DNA from: Amycolatopsis sp. NBRC 101858
GTDB lineage: Bacteria; Actinomycetota; Actinomycetes; Mycobacteriales; Pseudonocardiaceae
Direction of reading: 5' to 3'
NCBI RefSeq assembly: GCF_030269325.1
Contig: NZ_BSTD01000003.1
Span: 310,001-374,000, forward strand
Length of the DNA: 64,000 bases
Position 1 is the stretch's first letter, and each line of letters begins with the position of its first letter. Shown here one piece after another: positions 43,319 to 52,938 of the stretch. Below the pieces are notes generated by a model that was not told where the DNA came from, made no database searches, and saw only the letters and a list, made by a program, of their open reading frames with translations. Position numbers and translations under genes: made by a program.

Positions 43319-44727
43319 CCGACGGGCTCGGTGCGCCGCGGCAGGTCGCGGCGTTTCTCCGGTAGCCACCGCGTGAACCGGCTCCGCTTCGGCGGGGTCA
43401 GGTAGCGGTAGTACCGCCCGGCCGCGCCCGCTGAACCGGCCGGGACGCGGTTCAGCATGATGCCGATCAGCCGCGCGCCGATCGTGCTCAGGGCGCGCGC
43501 CGCCCGGTCGACCTGGTCGCGGCGGGTGCGGCCGACCGCCGTCACCAGCAGGGCGCCCGTCGCCCGCTTCGCCAGCAGTGCCGCGTCCGTCACCGGCAGG
43601 AGCGGTGGGGAGTCGATCACGACCAGGTCGAAGCGGGTCTCGAGGTCCTTGAGCACCTTGTCCATCGCCGGCGAGCCGAGCAGCTCGCTCGGGTTGGGCG
43701 GCAGCTCGCCCGCGGTCAGGACGTGCAGGTCGCCACCCCAGCGCTGCAGGGCTTCGTCGATGCCGATGCGGTCCAGCAGCACCGTCGTCAGCCCGACCGT
43801 GTCGACCAGCCCCAGGTAGTGCGCGATCCGGGACTGCCGGAGATCGGCGTCCACGACGACGACCCGCAGTCCGCTGTCGACCAGCGTGAGGGCCAGGTTG
43901 ACCGCGGTGGTGCTCTTGCCTTCGGCGGGCACGGCCGAGGTCACCACGACCGAGCGCAGCTCCCCGACGGCCGACACGAACTGCAGGTTCGTGCGCAGCT
44001 TGCGGAACGCCTCGGCGCGCGCGCTCTGCTGGCTGCGCAGCAAGGTCGGCAGCTGCTCGGCCTGGCGGTCGAACGGGATTTCGCCGAGGACGGCGTCGCC
44101 CTTCGGCAGGTCCGCCTCGCCGCGGACGCGGGTGTCCACCGCCTGGCGGACCAGCGCGCCCGCGATCCCGGCGATGATCCCGGCCAGCAGGCCTGCTCCC
44201 AGGCTCACCGGCACCGACGGGAACACCGGGTCCGCCGGGACGCTGGCGCGGCGCACGAAGCTCACGGTGACCGGCGAACGCTGCCCGGTGGTGCTCTCGA
44301 GCTGCGTCACCACCCGGATCAGCGAGTCGCCGATCGCGTCGGCGGTGGTCGCGGCGCGGGCGGGGTCGGCGTCGCGCACGGCGATGTCGACGAGCACGGT
44401 ATCCAGCGGCGCGCCGACGGTGACTCGCTCGGCGAGCTCGTCGGCGGTGCCGGGCAGGCGCAGCTGCGCGATCACCGGGTCGAGCACCCGCGGCGTCGTG
44501 ACGACCTGCGCGTAGGACTTGACCCGCTGCTGGCCGAAACTGCCACCCGAGTACAACTCGGTGCCGTCGTCGCCCTGACGGGTGGAGACGAACAGCTGGC
44601 TGTTGGCCGAGTACTGCGGGGTGGTGCAGAGCAGGAACACCACGGCCGCCAGCACCCCGAGCAGGACTCCGGCGACCACGGCGCGCCACCGCGCTCGCAA
44701 GGCGCGCAGGTATTCGGCGAGCTCCAC
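43315..44727 (-). CDS. Wzz-type chain-length regulator fused to BY-kinase domain
   Basis: 470 residues. Two membrane helices flank the Wzz domain (about 18-34 and 177-194); the cytoplasmic kinase has Walker A TSAVPAEGKST (263-273), Walker A' VVVDADLR and Walker B DLVVIDSPP. A C-terminal tyrosine cluster (439, 440, 442 in GRYYRYLT) is the usual autophosphorylation tail, though short. It controls polymer length and export, probably reversed by the phosphatase at 40090. GGAGGAG precedes the GTG. It follows the DivIVA-like gene by 40 bases. Confidence 0.93.
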   Translation of the reverse strand: MELAEYLRALRARWRAVVAGVLLGVLAAVVFLLCTTPQYSANSQLFVSTRQGDDGTELYSGGSFGQQRVKSYAQVVTTPRVLDPVIAQLRLPGTADELAERVTVGAPLDTVLVDIAVRDADPARAATTADAIGDSLIRVVTQLESTTGQRSPVTVSFVRRASVPADPVFPSVPVSLGAGLLAGIIAGIAGALVRQAVDTRVRGEADLPKGDAVLGEIPFDRQAEQLPTLLRSQQSARAEAFRKLRTNLQFVSAVGELRSVVVTSAVPAEGKSTTAVNLALTLVDSGLRVVVVDADLRQSRIAHYLGLVDTVGLTTVLLDRIGIDEALQRWGGDLHVLTAGELPPNPSELLGSPAMDKVLKDLETRFDLVVIDSPPLLPVTDAALLAKRATGALLVTAVGRTRRDQVDRAARALSTIGARLIGIMLNRVPAGSAGAAGRYYRYLTPPKRSRFTRWLPEKRRDLPRRTEPVG

Positions 44728-44767
44728 GTTTCTCCTCCCGGCCGGACCTCGGACTGTGTGTTCGGGG

Positions 44768-45367
44768 TCAGGCCGGCCCGGCCCGGCGTTCCGCCGCCCC
44801 ACCGCGGCGGGTCACCCGGCGCGCGGGCTTCGGGGCGATCGGCTCGCCGTTCTCCTCGGCGTCGTCGGTGCTCGCTTCCGGTTCGCGCCCGTCCGCCGGC
44901 CCGCGGAGCGCGGCGATGGCTTCGGCGATCCGGTCGAGGTCGTCGGAGAGCTCGCGGTGCAGCGCCCGGACTTCGGCCGCCTCTTCTTCCGCGCGCGCGA
45001 CGATCAGCCGGGCCTCGCGCTGGGCCTCGGCTTCCGCGGTCCGCCGGACGTCTTCGGCGTCCGCGACAGCACTGCGGGCGTCCGCGCGGATCTTCTCGGC
45101 GTCCTCCTCGGCCGCGGCCCGGATCGCCGCGGCCTCGGCTTCGGCGAGGCCGAGGATCTTTTCGATGCGCGCGCCGACCCCGGAGGCCGCCGGTTCCGCC
45201 GGTGGCCGCGGTTGCGGCACACCGCCTTCCGCGAACCGAGCCACCCGCTCCTGCAGCGCTTGGACGTACTCGTCGACCTGGTGGCGGTCGTACCCGCGCA
45301 GGACGACGGCGAACCGGACGGAGCTGTCCGCGGCCGCTTCGGACACCGTGATCGAGTCTTCCGCCAT
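44768..45367 (-). CDS. DivIVA-like coiled-coil protein
   Basis: 199 residues. The N-terminal block FAVVLRGYDRHQVDEYVQAL matches the DivIVA/Wag31 membrane-binding region. The core (65-165) is a long Ala/Glu coiled coil; the tail is basic. Wag31-type proteins mark the growing pole. It is 40 bases upstream of the chain-length kinase on the same strand, so it may recruit the polysaccharide machinery to the tip. Confidence 0.82.
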   Translation of the reverse strand: MAEDSITVSEAAADSSVRFAVVLRGYDRHQVDEYVQALQERVARFAEGGVPQPRPPAEPAASGVGARIEKILGLAEAEAAAIRAAAEEDAEKIRADARSAVADAEDVRRTAEAEAQREARLIVARAEEEAAEVRALHRELSDDLDRIAEAIAALRGPADGREPEASTDDAEENGEPIAPKPARRVTRRGGAAERRAGPA

Positions 45368-45438
45368 GCTTGGAGTGTCGTGAACCCGGCGCCCGCCAGC
45401 AAACCGGGACGCGCCAATGGCACCTTCGGATGAATTCC

Positions 45439-45909
45439 TCAGGCGCCGCGGGCGGTGCCGAAGTCCTGGGTCCAGTAGGTGCGCGCGCCGCCGAGGGTGT
45501 ACCAGATGCCGATCTCGCGGAACGCGCAGTTGAGGATGTTCGCCTTGTGCGGCGGGCTGTTCATCCACCAGGTGACGACCTGCTGCGGAGTCCGCTGCCC
45601 GGCGGCGATGTTCTCGCCCCAGCGCTTCCACGGGTAGCCGGCGCCGGTGATCCGGTCGTCGGGGTTGTCGCCGGCGACGCCGGTGTGGCTCATGTACCGG
45701 TACTTCGCCATTTCGTCGGTGTGCACCTGCGCGGCCACCGTCAGCTGCCCGTTGCCGACGAGCGCGGGGCACCCGGCCTGCGCGCGGTACTTGTTCGTCT
45801 CCTGCAGTACCTGGACCGGGTAGGAGGTGGCGGCGTCCGCGGCCCCCGGTGCGACGACCGTTCCGGCGGCGGCCACGGTCAGGGCGACGGCGATTGTTCC
45901 GATGCGCAT
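45439..45909 (-). CDS. Secreted CAP-domain (SCP/PR1-like) protein
   Basis: 156 residues with a signal peptide (1-27, ending AADAA). CAP motifs: NKYRAQAGCPAL, MSHTG, WGENIAAG and WWMNSPPHKANIL; two cysteines (47 and 128) could pair. Role uncertain, possibly wall or lipid binding. A 9-base inverted pair TTTCACGAG and CTCGTGAAA lies upstream (46027 and 46099) and may be regulatory. Confidence 0.9.
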   Translation of the reverse strand: MRIGTIAVALTVAAAGTVVAPGAADAATSYPVQVLQETNKYRAQAGCPALVGNGQLTVAAQVHTDEMAKYRYMSHTGVAGDNPDDRITGAGYPWKRWGENIAAGQRTPQQVVTWWMNSPPHKANILNCAFREIGIWYTLGGARTYWTQDFGTARGA

Positions 45910-46117
45910 GGATTTCTCCCGGGTCGGATCACGAGGCTTCCGTCCATGATGGACAGATTGCCGGGGTGACCCGCAGCCACCGGATCCGGGCGTCCGGGTT
46001 GACCGGACGTGGCCCGCCGCGCGGGATTTCACGAGATGGGGACACCGTCCTCCGCCACTTCGGTGAATCGCGCCGGGATCACCCGGACGTCGCGTCACCT
46101 CGTGAAACCCCGGAGCG

Positions 46118-48487
46118 TCAGCCGGCCGGCTCCAGGCGGATCCGGACGTCCAGGTTCCGCTCGACCTCGCTCCGGCTGTACAGCAGCGGGAACGAGCCAC
46201 CCGAGGCCCACAGGCCGTTCAGATCGCTGTAGTGCGGGCTGCGCGGGTCGCCGGACTGCCCCGGCGCGTTGATCGCCGCCGAGCCGTTCCAGTTGCCCAC
46301 GTCCAGGGCCATCTTGAACGTCGCCCCGATGATCTGGGCGTAGGTCAGCGGGTGGAAGAACGACGGGTGGATCGTGTGGTAGTCGCCGCCGATCGGGGTC
46401 GGGCCGACGTTCGGGCCGCCCAGCGGGTGCTTGAACTCGTTGTGGTGCAGCGTCCCCCAGTGCCACGTCGACGGGTCGGGGCCGAGCTGGCCCGCCACGT
46501 CTCGGAACGCCACTGGCAGCGAGCTCAGGATCAGCTGGTCGCGCACCGCCGCGCCGTCCGGGCCGAGCCAGCCCGACGGGTCGCGGAAGGACGCGATGAT
46601 CAGGCTGAAGTCGGGGTTGATCGTGCGGACCAGCGCGTCCGCCGCGGCCTGCGGCAGCACCGCGTGCGCCCACACGTAGTGCAGGTACTTCATGATCCAC
46701 GTCTCGTACAGCGCGGCCGCCGGCGAATCCGCCGACGCGACGCCGTCCCAGCCGCGAAGCAGCTCCAGTGCCTTCGCCGTGTCCGGGTCCGAGGAGGACA
46801 GCCCGCGCACGAACTCGAGGAGCTGCGTGGCCGCCAACGACTTCTCGTCCTTCTGCAGCGCCAGGGAATCGGCGACGGTCGCGCCCGGGCGGGACTCGAT
46901 CAGCTCGTCGATGCGCTGCTTGCGGTACGGGAGCTGCCATTCGTAGTTGGACACCACCGGGTGACCCGGCGGGATGTTGAAGTCGTTGGCCGAAGCGAAA
47001 TACCCGGACGGCGGGTTGTACTGGCCGGGCAGCTCGCTGTTCGCGTAGAAACCGTTCCAGTCGTAGCGGCCGTCACCGGGGACCGGCAGCAGGCCGTCGT
47101 AGCCGGCACCCGTGCGACGCGGCGTCAGCCCGGCCGGGACGTAGCCGATGTTCCCGCGCACGTCGGCGTAGGCCAGGTTCGAGCCCGGCGTGCCCCAGTT
47201 CCGCATGCCCGCGGTGAACTCGCGGAAGTTCGTGGCGCGCTGGTAGTTCAGGCTGCCCAGGTACGCACTGGCGCCCGGCTGCGTCCACGCCGTGCGGACC
47301 GCGAACGCCCGGTGCGCCGCCTCGTCGACCTTGACGACCGGGCCGTGCCGGGTGAAGGACAGCTCCTTCGTGACCGGCGTGCCGCCGCGCACCGCGATGG
47401 GTTCGGCGACCGTGGTCATCCGCTCCCAGCCGTTGCCGTAGCGATAGCGCGTCGGGTCGTTCGGGTCGAGGTCGTAGACGTAGAGGTCGGTCTGGTCGAT
47501 CGGCAGGTTCGTCAGGCCGAACGCGATGTTTTCGTTGTGCCCGATGGCGATCCCCGGGTTCCACGGCTCGCCCGCGCCGGCCAGGTTCAGCCCGGGCGCC
47601 GACAGCTGCGCGACGTACCGGCCCGACGGCAGGGCGTCCGCGCCGCGGTGCGGGTCGTTGGCCAGGATCGGCCGGCCCGACGCCGTCCGGCCCGGCCCGA
47701 TCGCCCAGGCGTTGCTGCCGGCGGTCGCGTCGGCGATGTCCTTGGTCTCGGTCCGGAAGCCGCTCCCGGTGAAGTTCACCGCGGCGGTGGCGAGGTCGTA
47801 CACCTTGAGCACGTCGTCCGGCACGGAGCACGGGTCGAGGCCGGCGGGCACCGCCGCCTCGTGGTCCGGGTGCAGGGACCGCAGGTAGCGGCTCGCGCCG
47901 GGGCCGGCCAGGCAGACGAGCTTCGCGCGGGCGACCTCCCACATCAGGTTCTCCCCGATGGCGTGCGTGCGGATCCGCACCACGTCCTGCGGGCGCCAGC
48001 GGGCGGGCTGGTAGCCGAGCTTGGCGAACTCCGGCGGAACGGCGGCGGGGTTGCGGCCCAGCCAGTCGACGTAGGAGTTGATGCCCTCGGCGAACCGGGT
48101 GGCGGCGAGCCTGCCCTCCGGACCGTAGGACGCCCACTCGGCGTCCATGTCGCCGCGGTAGAGGAACAGCCGGGCGGCCCGGTCCTGCTCCACATAGGAC
48201 GGACCGAGCACCTCGCTGAGCTGCCCGAGACCACGGCGGCGCCAGGTGTCGATCTGGAACAGCCGGTCGCGGGCGATGTTGAAGCCCTGCGCGAAGAAGA
48301 GGTCACTGGTGTCGGCCGCGTAGATGTGCGGCACACCCCACTTGTCGACGAGCAGGTCGACCGGCCGGTGCAGGCCGGCGGCCGCATATCTCGGCCCGGT
48401 CGCGGCCACCGCGCCCGGAACCGGCGACAGGCAGAGCACGACCAAAGCGAGGATCAGGCCGCGGAAGACCGGCCGGCGTCGGGCCAT
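46118..48487 (-). CDS. Secreted penicillin acylase-family (Ntn) hydrolase
   Basis: 789 residues. The signal peptide (1-29) is followed by an alpha chain and a spacer; autocleavage at Gly257-Ser258 in TAGSNAWAIGP would expose Ser258 as the N-terminal nucleophile, with NDPHRG just after, the usual site. Acylases of this group cleave amides such as penicillins, acyl-homoserine lactones or cyclic lipopeptides. GAGGAG precedes the ATG. The substrate is not deducible. Confidence 0.92.
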   Translation of the reverse strand: MARRRPVFRGLILALVVLCLSPVPGAVAATGPRYAAAGLHRPVDLLVDKWGVPHIYAADTSDLFFAQGFNIARDRLFQIDTWRRRGLGQLSEVLGPSYVEQDRAARLFLYRGDMDAEWASYGPEGRLAATRFAEGINSYVDWLGRNPAAVPPEFAKLGYQPARWRPQDVVRIRTHAIGENLMWEVARAKLVCLAGPGASRYLRSLHPDHEAAVPAGLDPCSVPDDVLKVYDLATAAVNFTGSGFRTETKDIADATAGSNAWAIGPGRTASGRPILANDPHRGADALPSGRYVAQLSAPGLNLAGAGEPWNPGIAIGHNENIAFGLTNLPIDQTDLYVYDLDPNDPTRYRYGNGWERMTTVAEPIAVRGGTPVTKELSFTRHGPVVKVDEAAHRAFAVRTAWTQPGASAYLGSLNYQRATNFREFTAGMRNWGTPGSNLAYADVRGNIGYVPAGLTPRRTGAGYDGLLPVPGDGRYDWNGFYANSELPGQYNPPSGYFASANDFNIPPGHPVVSNYEWQLPYRKQRIDELIESRPGATVADSLALQKDEKSLAATQLLEFVRGLSSSDPDTAKALELLRGWDGVASADSPAAALYETWIMKYLHYVWAHAVLPQAAADALVRTINPDFSLIIASFRDPSGWLGPDGAAVRDQLILSSLPVAFRDVAGQLGPDPSTWHWGTLHHNEFKHPLGGPNVGPTPIGGDYHTIHPSFFHPLTYAQIIGATFKMALDVGNWNGSAAINAPGQSGDPRSPHYSDLNGLWASGGSFPLLYSRSEVERNLDVRIRLEPAG

Positions 48488-48565
48488 GGTGCTCTCCTCG
48501 TTCGGGAGTCGGGTCCGGGTTCGTCCGATATGTCTACCGGCCGCCGGCGCGGTCCCACGAGCCCC

Positions 48566-49384
48566 TTAGGGGTCAGCCGTCCCCGCCGGTTCCACCAGCA
48601 CGTTTTCCGGGTCCTGCGGGTCGTACCGCACGGTCACCGCCGAGCCGCGCGACGGCGACTGGAACAACGACGTCACCATCGTCGCCACCACCGTGCGCTC
48701 CCCCGTCTCCGTCGCGAACCGGACGTGGACGACGAACCGCGGGTTGCCCATCACCCAGACGTTGGTGAACTCGGCGTGCACCACGTGCCCGGTGACCCGC
48801 CGCCCCCGCTGACGCAGCGCCCCCTCCCGGTCCTGTGCCTCCGCCTCGCGCAGGAACGCCCGCAGCAGCACCACGATCAGCACCAGCGCGACCAGCGCGG
48901 CCACCGCCGGCACCAGGTACGGCTCGTAGTAGACGACCCAGTCCACATCGGACCAGGGCTCGGCCTTCCCGTCGAGGAACGGGAGCCGCTGCCCCACCGA
49001 CTCCGGCGGGGTCCACGACGGGATCGCGACGCCGCTGCCCAGTGCCACGCCCAGTGCCGCCGTCAGCGAGCCCGCCCGGAAGCCGAGGCCGACGCCGTTC
49101 AGCGACAGCCCGCCGCCCCACAGCATCGCGAACCCCAGTGACGAGGCCACCGTGACCGCCACGCTGAAGAACAGCACCAGCGATGCCGCCGAGCCCGCCC
49201 CGGCCCCCCACGCGTCGAGGCGGTTCAGCGACATCAGCCGGAAGTTGTCCAGGATCCCGAGCGACCCGGACCAGCCCGCGGCGGCCCAGGCGAGCGTCGT
49301 CGGGATCCCGAGCAGCCACAGCCCGCGCCCGGTCCGGCGGCCCGGCCGCGGCGGGTCCGCGAGCCCGGGAACGAATCCGAACAC
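48566..49384 (-). CDS. Multi-pass membrane protein with C-terminal DUF3592-like domain
   Basis: 272 residues with about four membrane helices (20-40, 62-82, 100-120, 155-178). The soluble end has VVHAEFTNVWVMGNPRFVVHVRFATE and AVTVRYDPQDPENV, the pattern of DUF3592-type domains that follow membrane segments. It starts 9 bases after the stop of the 175-residue gene, so it is cotranscribed. Function unknown. Confidence 0.75.
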   Translation of the reverse strand: MFGFVPGLADPPRPGRRTGRGLWLLGIPTTLAWAAAGWSGSLGILDNFRLMSLNRLDAWGAGAGSAASLVLFFSVAVTVASSLGFAMLWGGGLSLNGVGLGFRAGSLTAALGVALGSGVAIPSWTPPESVGQRLPFLDGKAEPWSDVDWVVYYEPYLVPAVAALVALVLIVVLLRAFLREAEAQDREGALRQRGRRVTGHVVHAEFTNVWVMGNPRFVVHVRFATETGERTVVATMVTSLFQSPSRGSAVTVRYDPQDPENVLVEPAGTADP

Positions 49385-49393
49385 CGCGGCCGC

Positions 49394-49921
49394 CTAGTCG
49401 ATCGGGCCGAACACGGCGACCTTCGCCGGGTCGGCCGGGTCGACGCGGGCCTCGTGCCGGGTGCCGGGCGCGTACTGCTGGATCGTCGCCTGCGGCGTGA
49501 TCAGCCGGGTCACCGTCCGGTAGGTGCTGCCGCCGGCGCGGGTGACCTCCAGCGTCGCCGTGTACTGCGCCTGCCCGGCGATCGTCCGGCCGGTCGGCTC
49601 CAGGGCGCGGATCACCAGCGTGGCCGGCTCGCACGTGTCGTACAGCCGCCGCAGTTCGGTGCCGTAGGCCTGCAGCTCCTGCTGCTGGCGCAGCTGCTCC
49701 TCCGGCGGGAGCGCCATGAACGCCGCCATGTCCGGGTCGGCGGTCAGGCCCCGCAACGCCTGCGCGGCCGGCTGCGGCGTCGGCAGCTGCGGCGTGATGT
49801 CGTGCCCCTGCGCCGCCGCGGCCTGCCGGAACTGCTCCGCGTGCTGCCGGAAGTCCTGCGCGCCGCGGGCCATACCCTGCTGCGTGGCCTCGTCGACCTT
49901 CTCGCGGATCTTCTTGAACAT
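49394..49921 (-). CDS. Soluble protein with helical N-terminus, unknown function
   Basis: 175 residues. A charged helical N-terminus (1-45, FKKIREKVDEATQQGMARG) may form a coiled coil; a hydrophobic linker follows, and the C-terminal half (95-175, QYTATLEVTRAGGSTYRTVT) resembles the beta-domain at the end of the membrane protein encoded downstream. That internal likeness suggests shared descent. It starts 52 bases after the CHAT stop, so it may be the fourth gene of that operon. Confidence 0.7.
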   Translation of the reverse strand: MFKKIREKVDEATQQGMARGAQDFRQHAEQFRQAAAAQGHDITPQLPTPQPAAQALRGLTADPDMAAFMALPPEEQLRQQQELQAYGTELRRLYDTCEPATLVIRALEPTGRTIAGQAQYTATLEVTRAGGSTYRTVTRLITPQATIQQYAPGTRHEARVDPADPAKVAVFGPID

Positions 49922-49973
49922 CGGTCCCGCCCTTCGCTGTGTGGTGTGCACACAGCTTCCGGCGGGCCGGCCG

Positions 49974-52937
49974 CTACCGAACCCAGGTTTGCCCGTCGTC
50001 GGAGGCATCGAGGCAGGTCAGCGCCGCCCAGAAGACCGGCGAGCGAGCCGGCTCGGGCCGTTCGCGCCACCGCGCGAGCCGGGTCCGCTGCCACGCGCAG
50101 AGCTCGGCGACCGGGTCGTCGCCGGCCAGCGCCGTGTCGACGGCGATCACCAGCTCGGCCATCGGGTCCGCGCCCGGCACCGCCGCCGACGTCGGCAGCG
50201 CCCACACCGTCGCGGCCACCAGCCGGGCCCCGGCCGCGACCGCCGCGAGCAGCACGCCGAACGGCTCGGGCAGCCCGAAGTCGCTCGCGCTGGCGCAGCC
50301 GATCAGGGCCACGCGCGCCGGCATCGCGTCCACTTCGGACAGTGCGAGGTCCGCGGCGGTGAAGGGCCGGTGCGCGCCGATCGGCTCGGCCGTGCCGGGC
50401 AGCTCGGCCGCACAGGACAGGTGCAGCGCGGTCTGCGCGCCGTGGTCGTCGCGGACCCGGCTGACGTGCCCGACGAACACCAGCCGTGAACAGGGCTCGG
50501 CCAGCAGCCGCGCGAGCAGCCGCCGGTCGGTGTCGGTGCGGCGGACCAGGTCGAGGCCCCGCGCGGCGGACGGCCGGACCGGCCCCTCGGCGAGCCGCGA
50601 GTCCAGGTGGCGGATCAGCGGCGACGCCGCGTCCTGCTTGCCGAGCACCGAGCCCAGCTCGCCGAACGCGCTCTGGCCGGGGATCCGCGGGTCGAGCAGG
50701 TAGCAGGGCGGCCCGGGCGGCGCCGGGGGACGGCGCGGGATCCCGACGGGCGCCAGCAGCGAGACGTCGGCGACGTCGAGGACGCGCTCGTCACCGTCGA
50801 AGCACCCGCCTTCCTCGCCGGGGCCGAGCACGCGGTCCGGGCGCCGGTCGGGCAGCGCGACCAGCCCCCACGGCACCGCGGCGAGGCTCGGCGACGGCTG
50901 GACGCGCAGCAGCGGACGCCGTCCGCCGGCGGCGGCCTCCCGCAGGCGCGCGACGAGATCGGCCGGCAGCAGGTTCAGGCCGAGGACCCGGGCCAGCCGT
51001 TGTTCGCCGGTGAAGGCGGCCAGAGCCCGTCCGACGGCGTCGGGGACGCTCTCGCCCTCGTGCGGCGTCGGGGACGCGGCGTCCAGGTACTCGCGCGCTG
51101 TCGCGACCAGGGCGGCGTCGACCGGGTGGGTGTGGACGGTGTCGAGGTCGGCGGTGGTCCGCCAGGTGAGGTAGGTGTGCCCGGCATCGGCGTACCGCAG
51201 GAGGAACGTCTCCCTTTCGGTCGCCGGCCAGGTGCACACCGCCGGGGTCTCCGGCCGCGACGTGCGATACCGCTCGGCGGCGACGTCGAGCCAGCGGTCG
51301 AGTTCCATCGGCGAGTCCGGGGACCACCGCAGAGCGGGCGGCGGGGCCAGGCGCAGCGGCAGCGACGACGTGACGGTGCCCAGCGCGGCGAGCGGAAGGC
51401 GGTCGCCGGCGAGCGCCACCTCGAGCGCGGGAACCGTCCCGGTCAGGTCGACGGCCGCTGCCCCGCCCGCGGTGTAGGCGCCGACGGCACAGGTGCGTTC
51501 GACCAGCTCCGCCGCCAGTCTCGGCTCCCGCAGCCGGGCCAGCACCGCCATCAGCAGTTCGGTCGCCGGCCCCGCGACGTCGCGGGCCCACGCCGTGCGG
51601 GCCCGCGGCGACGAGAACTCGAACCGGTAATCCGCGGCCGCGAGCGCCAGCGGCAGCAGCAGGTCCAGCAACGCGCGCGGGTCATCACCACGCGCGTAGC
51701 CGATCGTGGCCGCGACGAAGTCCGTGTGCAGGCATTCCAGCCACTCACCGGACGCGCGTGCCGATTCCCGCGCTCGCGTCACGTGCTCCTCGGCGGTCGC
51801 CCAGTCGCCTTCCGCCGCGGCGCAGCGGGCCAGCGCCACGTCGAGCCGGCGCAGCCCGGGCCGGTCGTCGTGGGCGGTCCAGATCCTGCCCGCGTGCTCG
51901 AACTGGTCCCGCGCCTGCCGGACGTCGCCACTGAGCATCAGCACCGTCCCCAGCGCGTGACTCGCCTCCGCGACGTCACCGGTCGCGCCCGCCGCCGCGA
52001 GGTCGTCTCGGGCGGCGACGATCGCCGCGACCGCCCCCGGGAAGTCGCCGGCCGACGCACGGTCGGCGGCCAGGTCGATGGCGTACTTGGCGGCGTGGTT
52101 CGCGGTGAGCCGGACCAGGTCGGCGCGCGCGTCGGCGTCTTGGCCGCCCGCGCGGCGAAGGCGGGCGCGTTCGGCCTGGGCCATCGCCCGCAGGGAAGCC
52201 ACCCGGTCGCCGTCCCCGTCCAGCGCTCCCAGGATCTTCTCGAGCGCGGTCAGTGCCCCGGCCGGGTCGCCGGCGGCCACCTGGACGCGCACCTCGAGGA
52301 TCCGCAGCTCCAGCTCGTCGGTGCCGTGCGGGTCGAGCAGCTCGGGCGGGTACTGCTCCGGGCCGGCCGCCTTCCGCAGGGCCGCCCGGTGCCGCTGTCC
52401 CGCGATCAGCGCACGCGCCCGCGCGACGTCACCGTCCTCGGTGGACAGGGAGATCAGCACGCGATCGGCCACCTCGCGGGAACCTTCGACCATCCGCAGC
52501 TCGGCGTACTGTCCGAAGTGGACAGCCGCGGCCGCGCTCACCCGGAAGGCGGCGAGGACGGCTTCGGCGCACTGCCGGGCGTTGCGCAGGTCGCCCGCGG
52601 AGTAGCAGACACCTGCCAGGTCACTGACGGCGGCGAGTTCGAAGTCGCTCCGGTCGAGCCGCTGCGCGAGCTGCCGCAGCCGGCCGTAAGCCCGGTGTGC
52701 GCCGGCGATGTCCCGCGCCGCGGCGAGCCTTTTGGCCTCCTGCTGGATCTCGACGGCTTCGCCGAGCAGCCGCTGGTACTCGGCCTCGGTGAGGGAACAC
52801 GCGGGCAGTTCGCCGTAGCGGGCCGGGTCCAGGCCGAAGTGCTCGGCGACGCACCGGCAGTTGTAGCCGTGCGAACTCGCCCCGGCCAGCTCGTCCGGCA
52901 CCGGCGGGTGCAGCGGCGGCGGCATGCCGACGAGCAC
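49974..52937 (-). CDS. TPR-CHAT protein (caspase-like protease)
   Basis: 987 residues. N-terminal tetratricopeptide-like helices (about 60-450), a long middle region, then a C-terminal CHAT domain (about 650-987) with the dyad His824 (LVFVGHVSRV) and Cys881 (ALIGCASASD). CHAT proteases cut partner proteins, notably in immune or stress systems. The GTG at 52937 starts one base after the upstream stop with GGGGAG seven bases before it. Third gene of an operon with two unknown proteins. Activity and substrate are inferred from the domain only. Confidence 0.87.
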   Translation of the reverse strand: MLVGMPPPLHPPVPDELAGASSHGYNCRCVAEHFGLDPARYGELPACSLTEAEYQRLLGEAVEIQQEAKRLAAARDIAGAHRAYGRLRQLAQRLDRSDFELAAVSDLAGVCYSAGDLRNARQCAEAVLAAFRVSAAAAVHFGQYAELRMVEGSREVADRVLISLSTEDGDVARARALIAGQRHRAALRKAAGPEQYPPELLDPHGTDELELRILEVRVQVAAGDPAGALTALEKILGALDGDGDRVASLRAMAQAERARLRRAGGQDADARADLVRLTANHAAKYAIDLAADRASAGDFPGAVAAIVAARDDLAAAGATGDVAEASHALGTVLMLSGDVRQARDQFEHAGRIWTAHDDRPGLRRLDVALARCAAAEGDWATAEEHVTRARESARASGEWLECLHTDFVAATIGYARGDDPRALLDLLLPLALAAADYRFEFSSPRARTAWARDVAGPATELLMAVLARLREPRLAAELVERTCAVGAYTAGGAAAVDLTGTVPALEVALAGDRLPLAALGTVTSSLPLRLAPPPALRWSPDSPMELDRWLDVAAERYRTSRPETPAVCTWPATERETFLLRYADAGHTYLTWRTTADLDTVHTHPVDAALVATAREYLDAASPTPHEGESVPDAVGRALAAFTGEQRLARVLGLNLLPADLVARLREAAAGGRRPLLRVQPSPSLAAVPWGLVALPDRRPDRVLGPGEEGGCFDGDERVLDVADVSLLAPVGIPRRPPAPPGPPCYLLDPRIPGQSAFGELGSVLGKQDAASPLIRHLDSRLAEGPVRPSAARGLDLVRRTDTDRRLLARLLAEPCSRLVFVGHVSRVRDDHGAQTALHLSCAAELPGTAEPIGAHRPFTAADLALSEVDAMPARVALIGCASASDFGLPEPFGVLLAAVAAGARLVAATVWALPTSAAVPGADPMAELVIAVDTALAGDDPVAELCAWQRTRLARWRERPEPARSPVFWAALTCLDASDDGQTWVR

Positions 52938-52938
52938 G

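Noticed and set aside
46232..49141. A 969-residue open frame on the plus strand
   Set aside because: It is antisense to the penicillin acylase and downstream membrane gene, and its composition (Arg/Val/Gln/Asp) has no family features.
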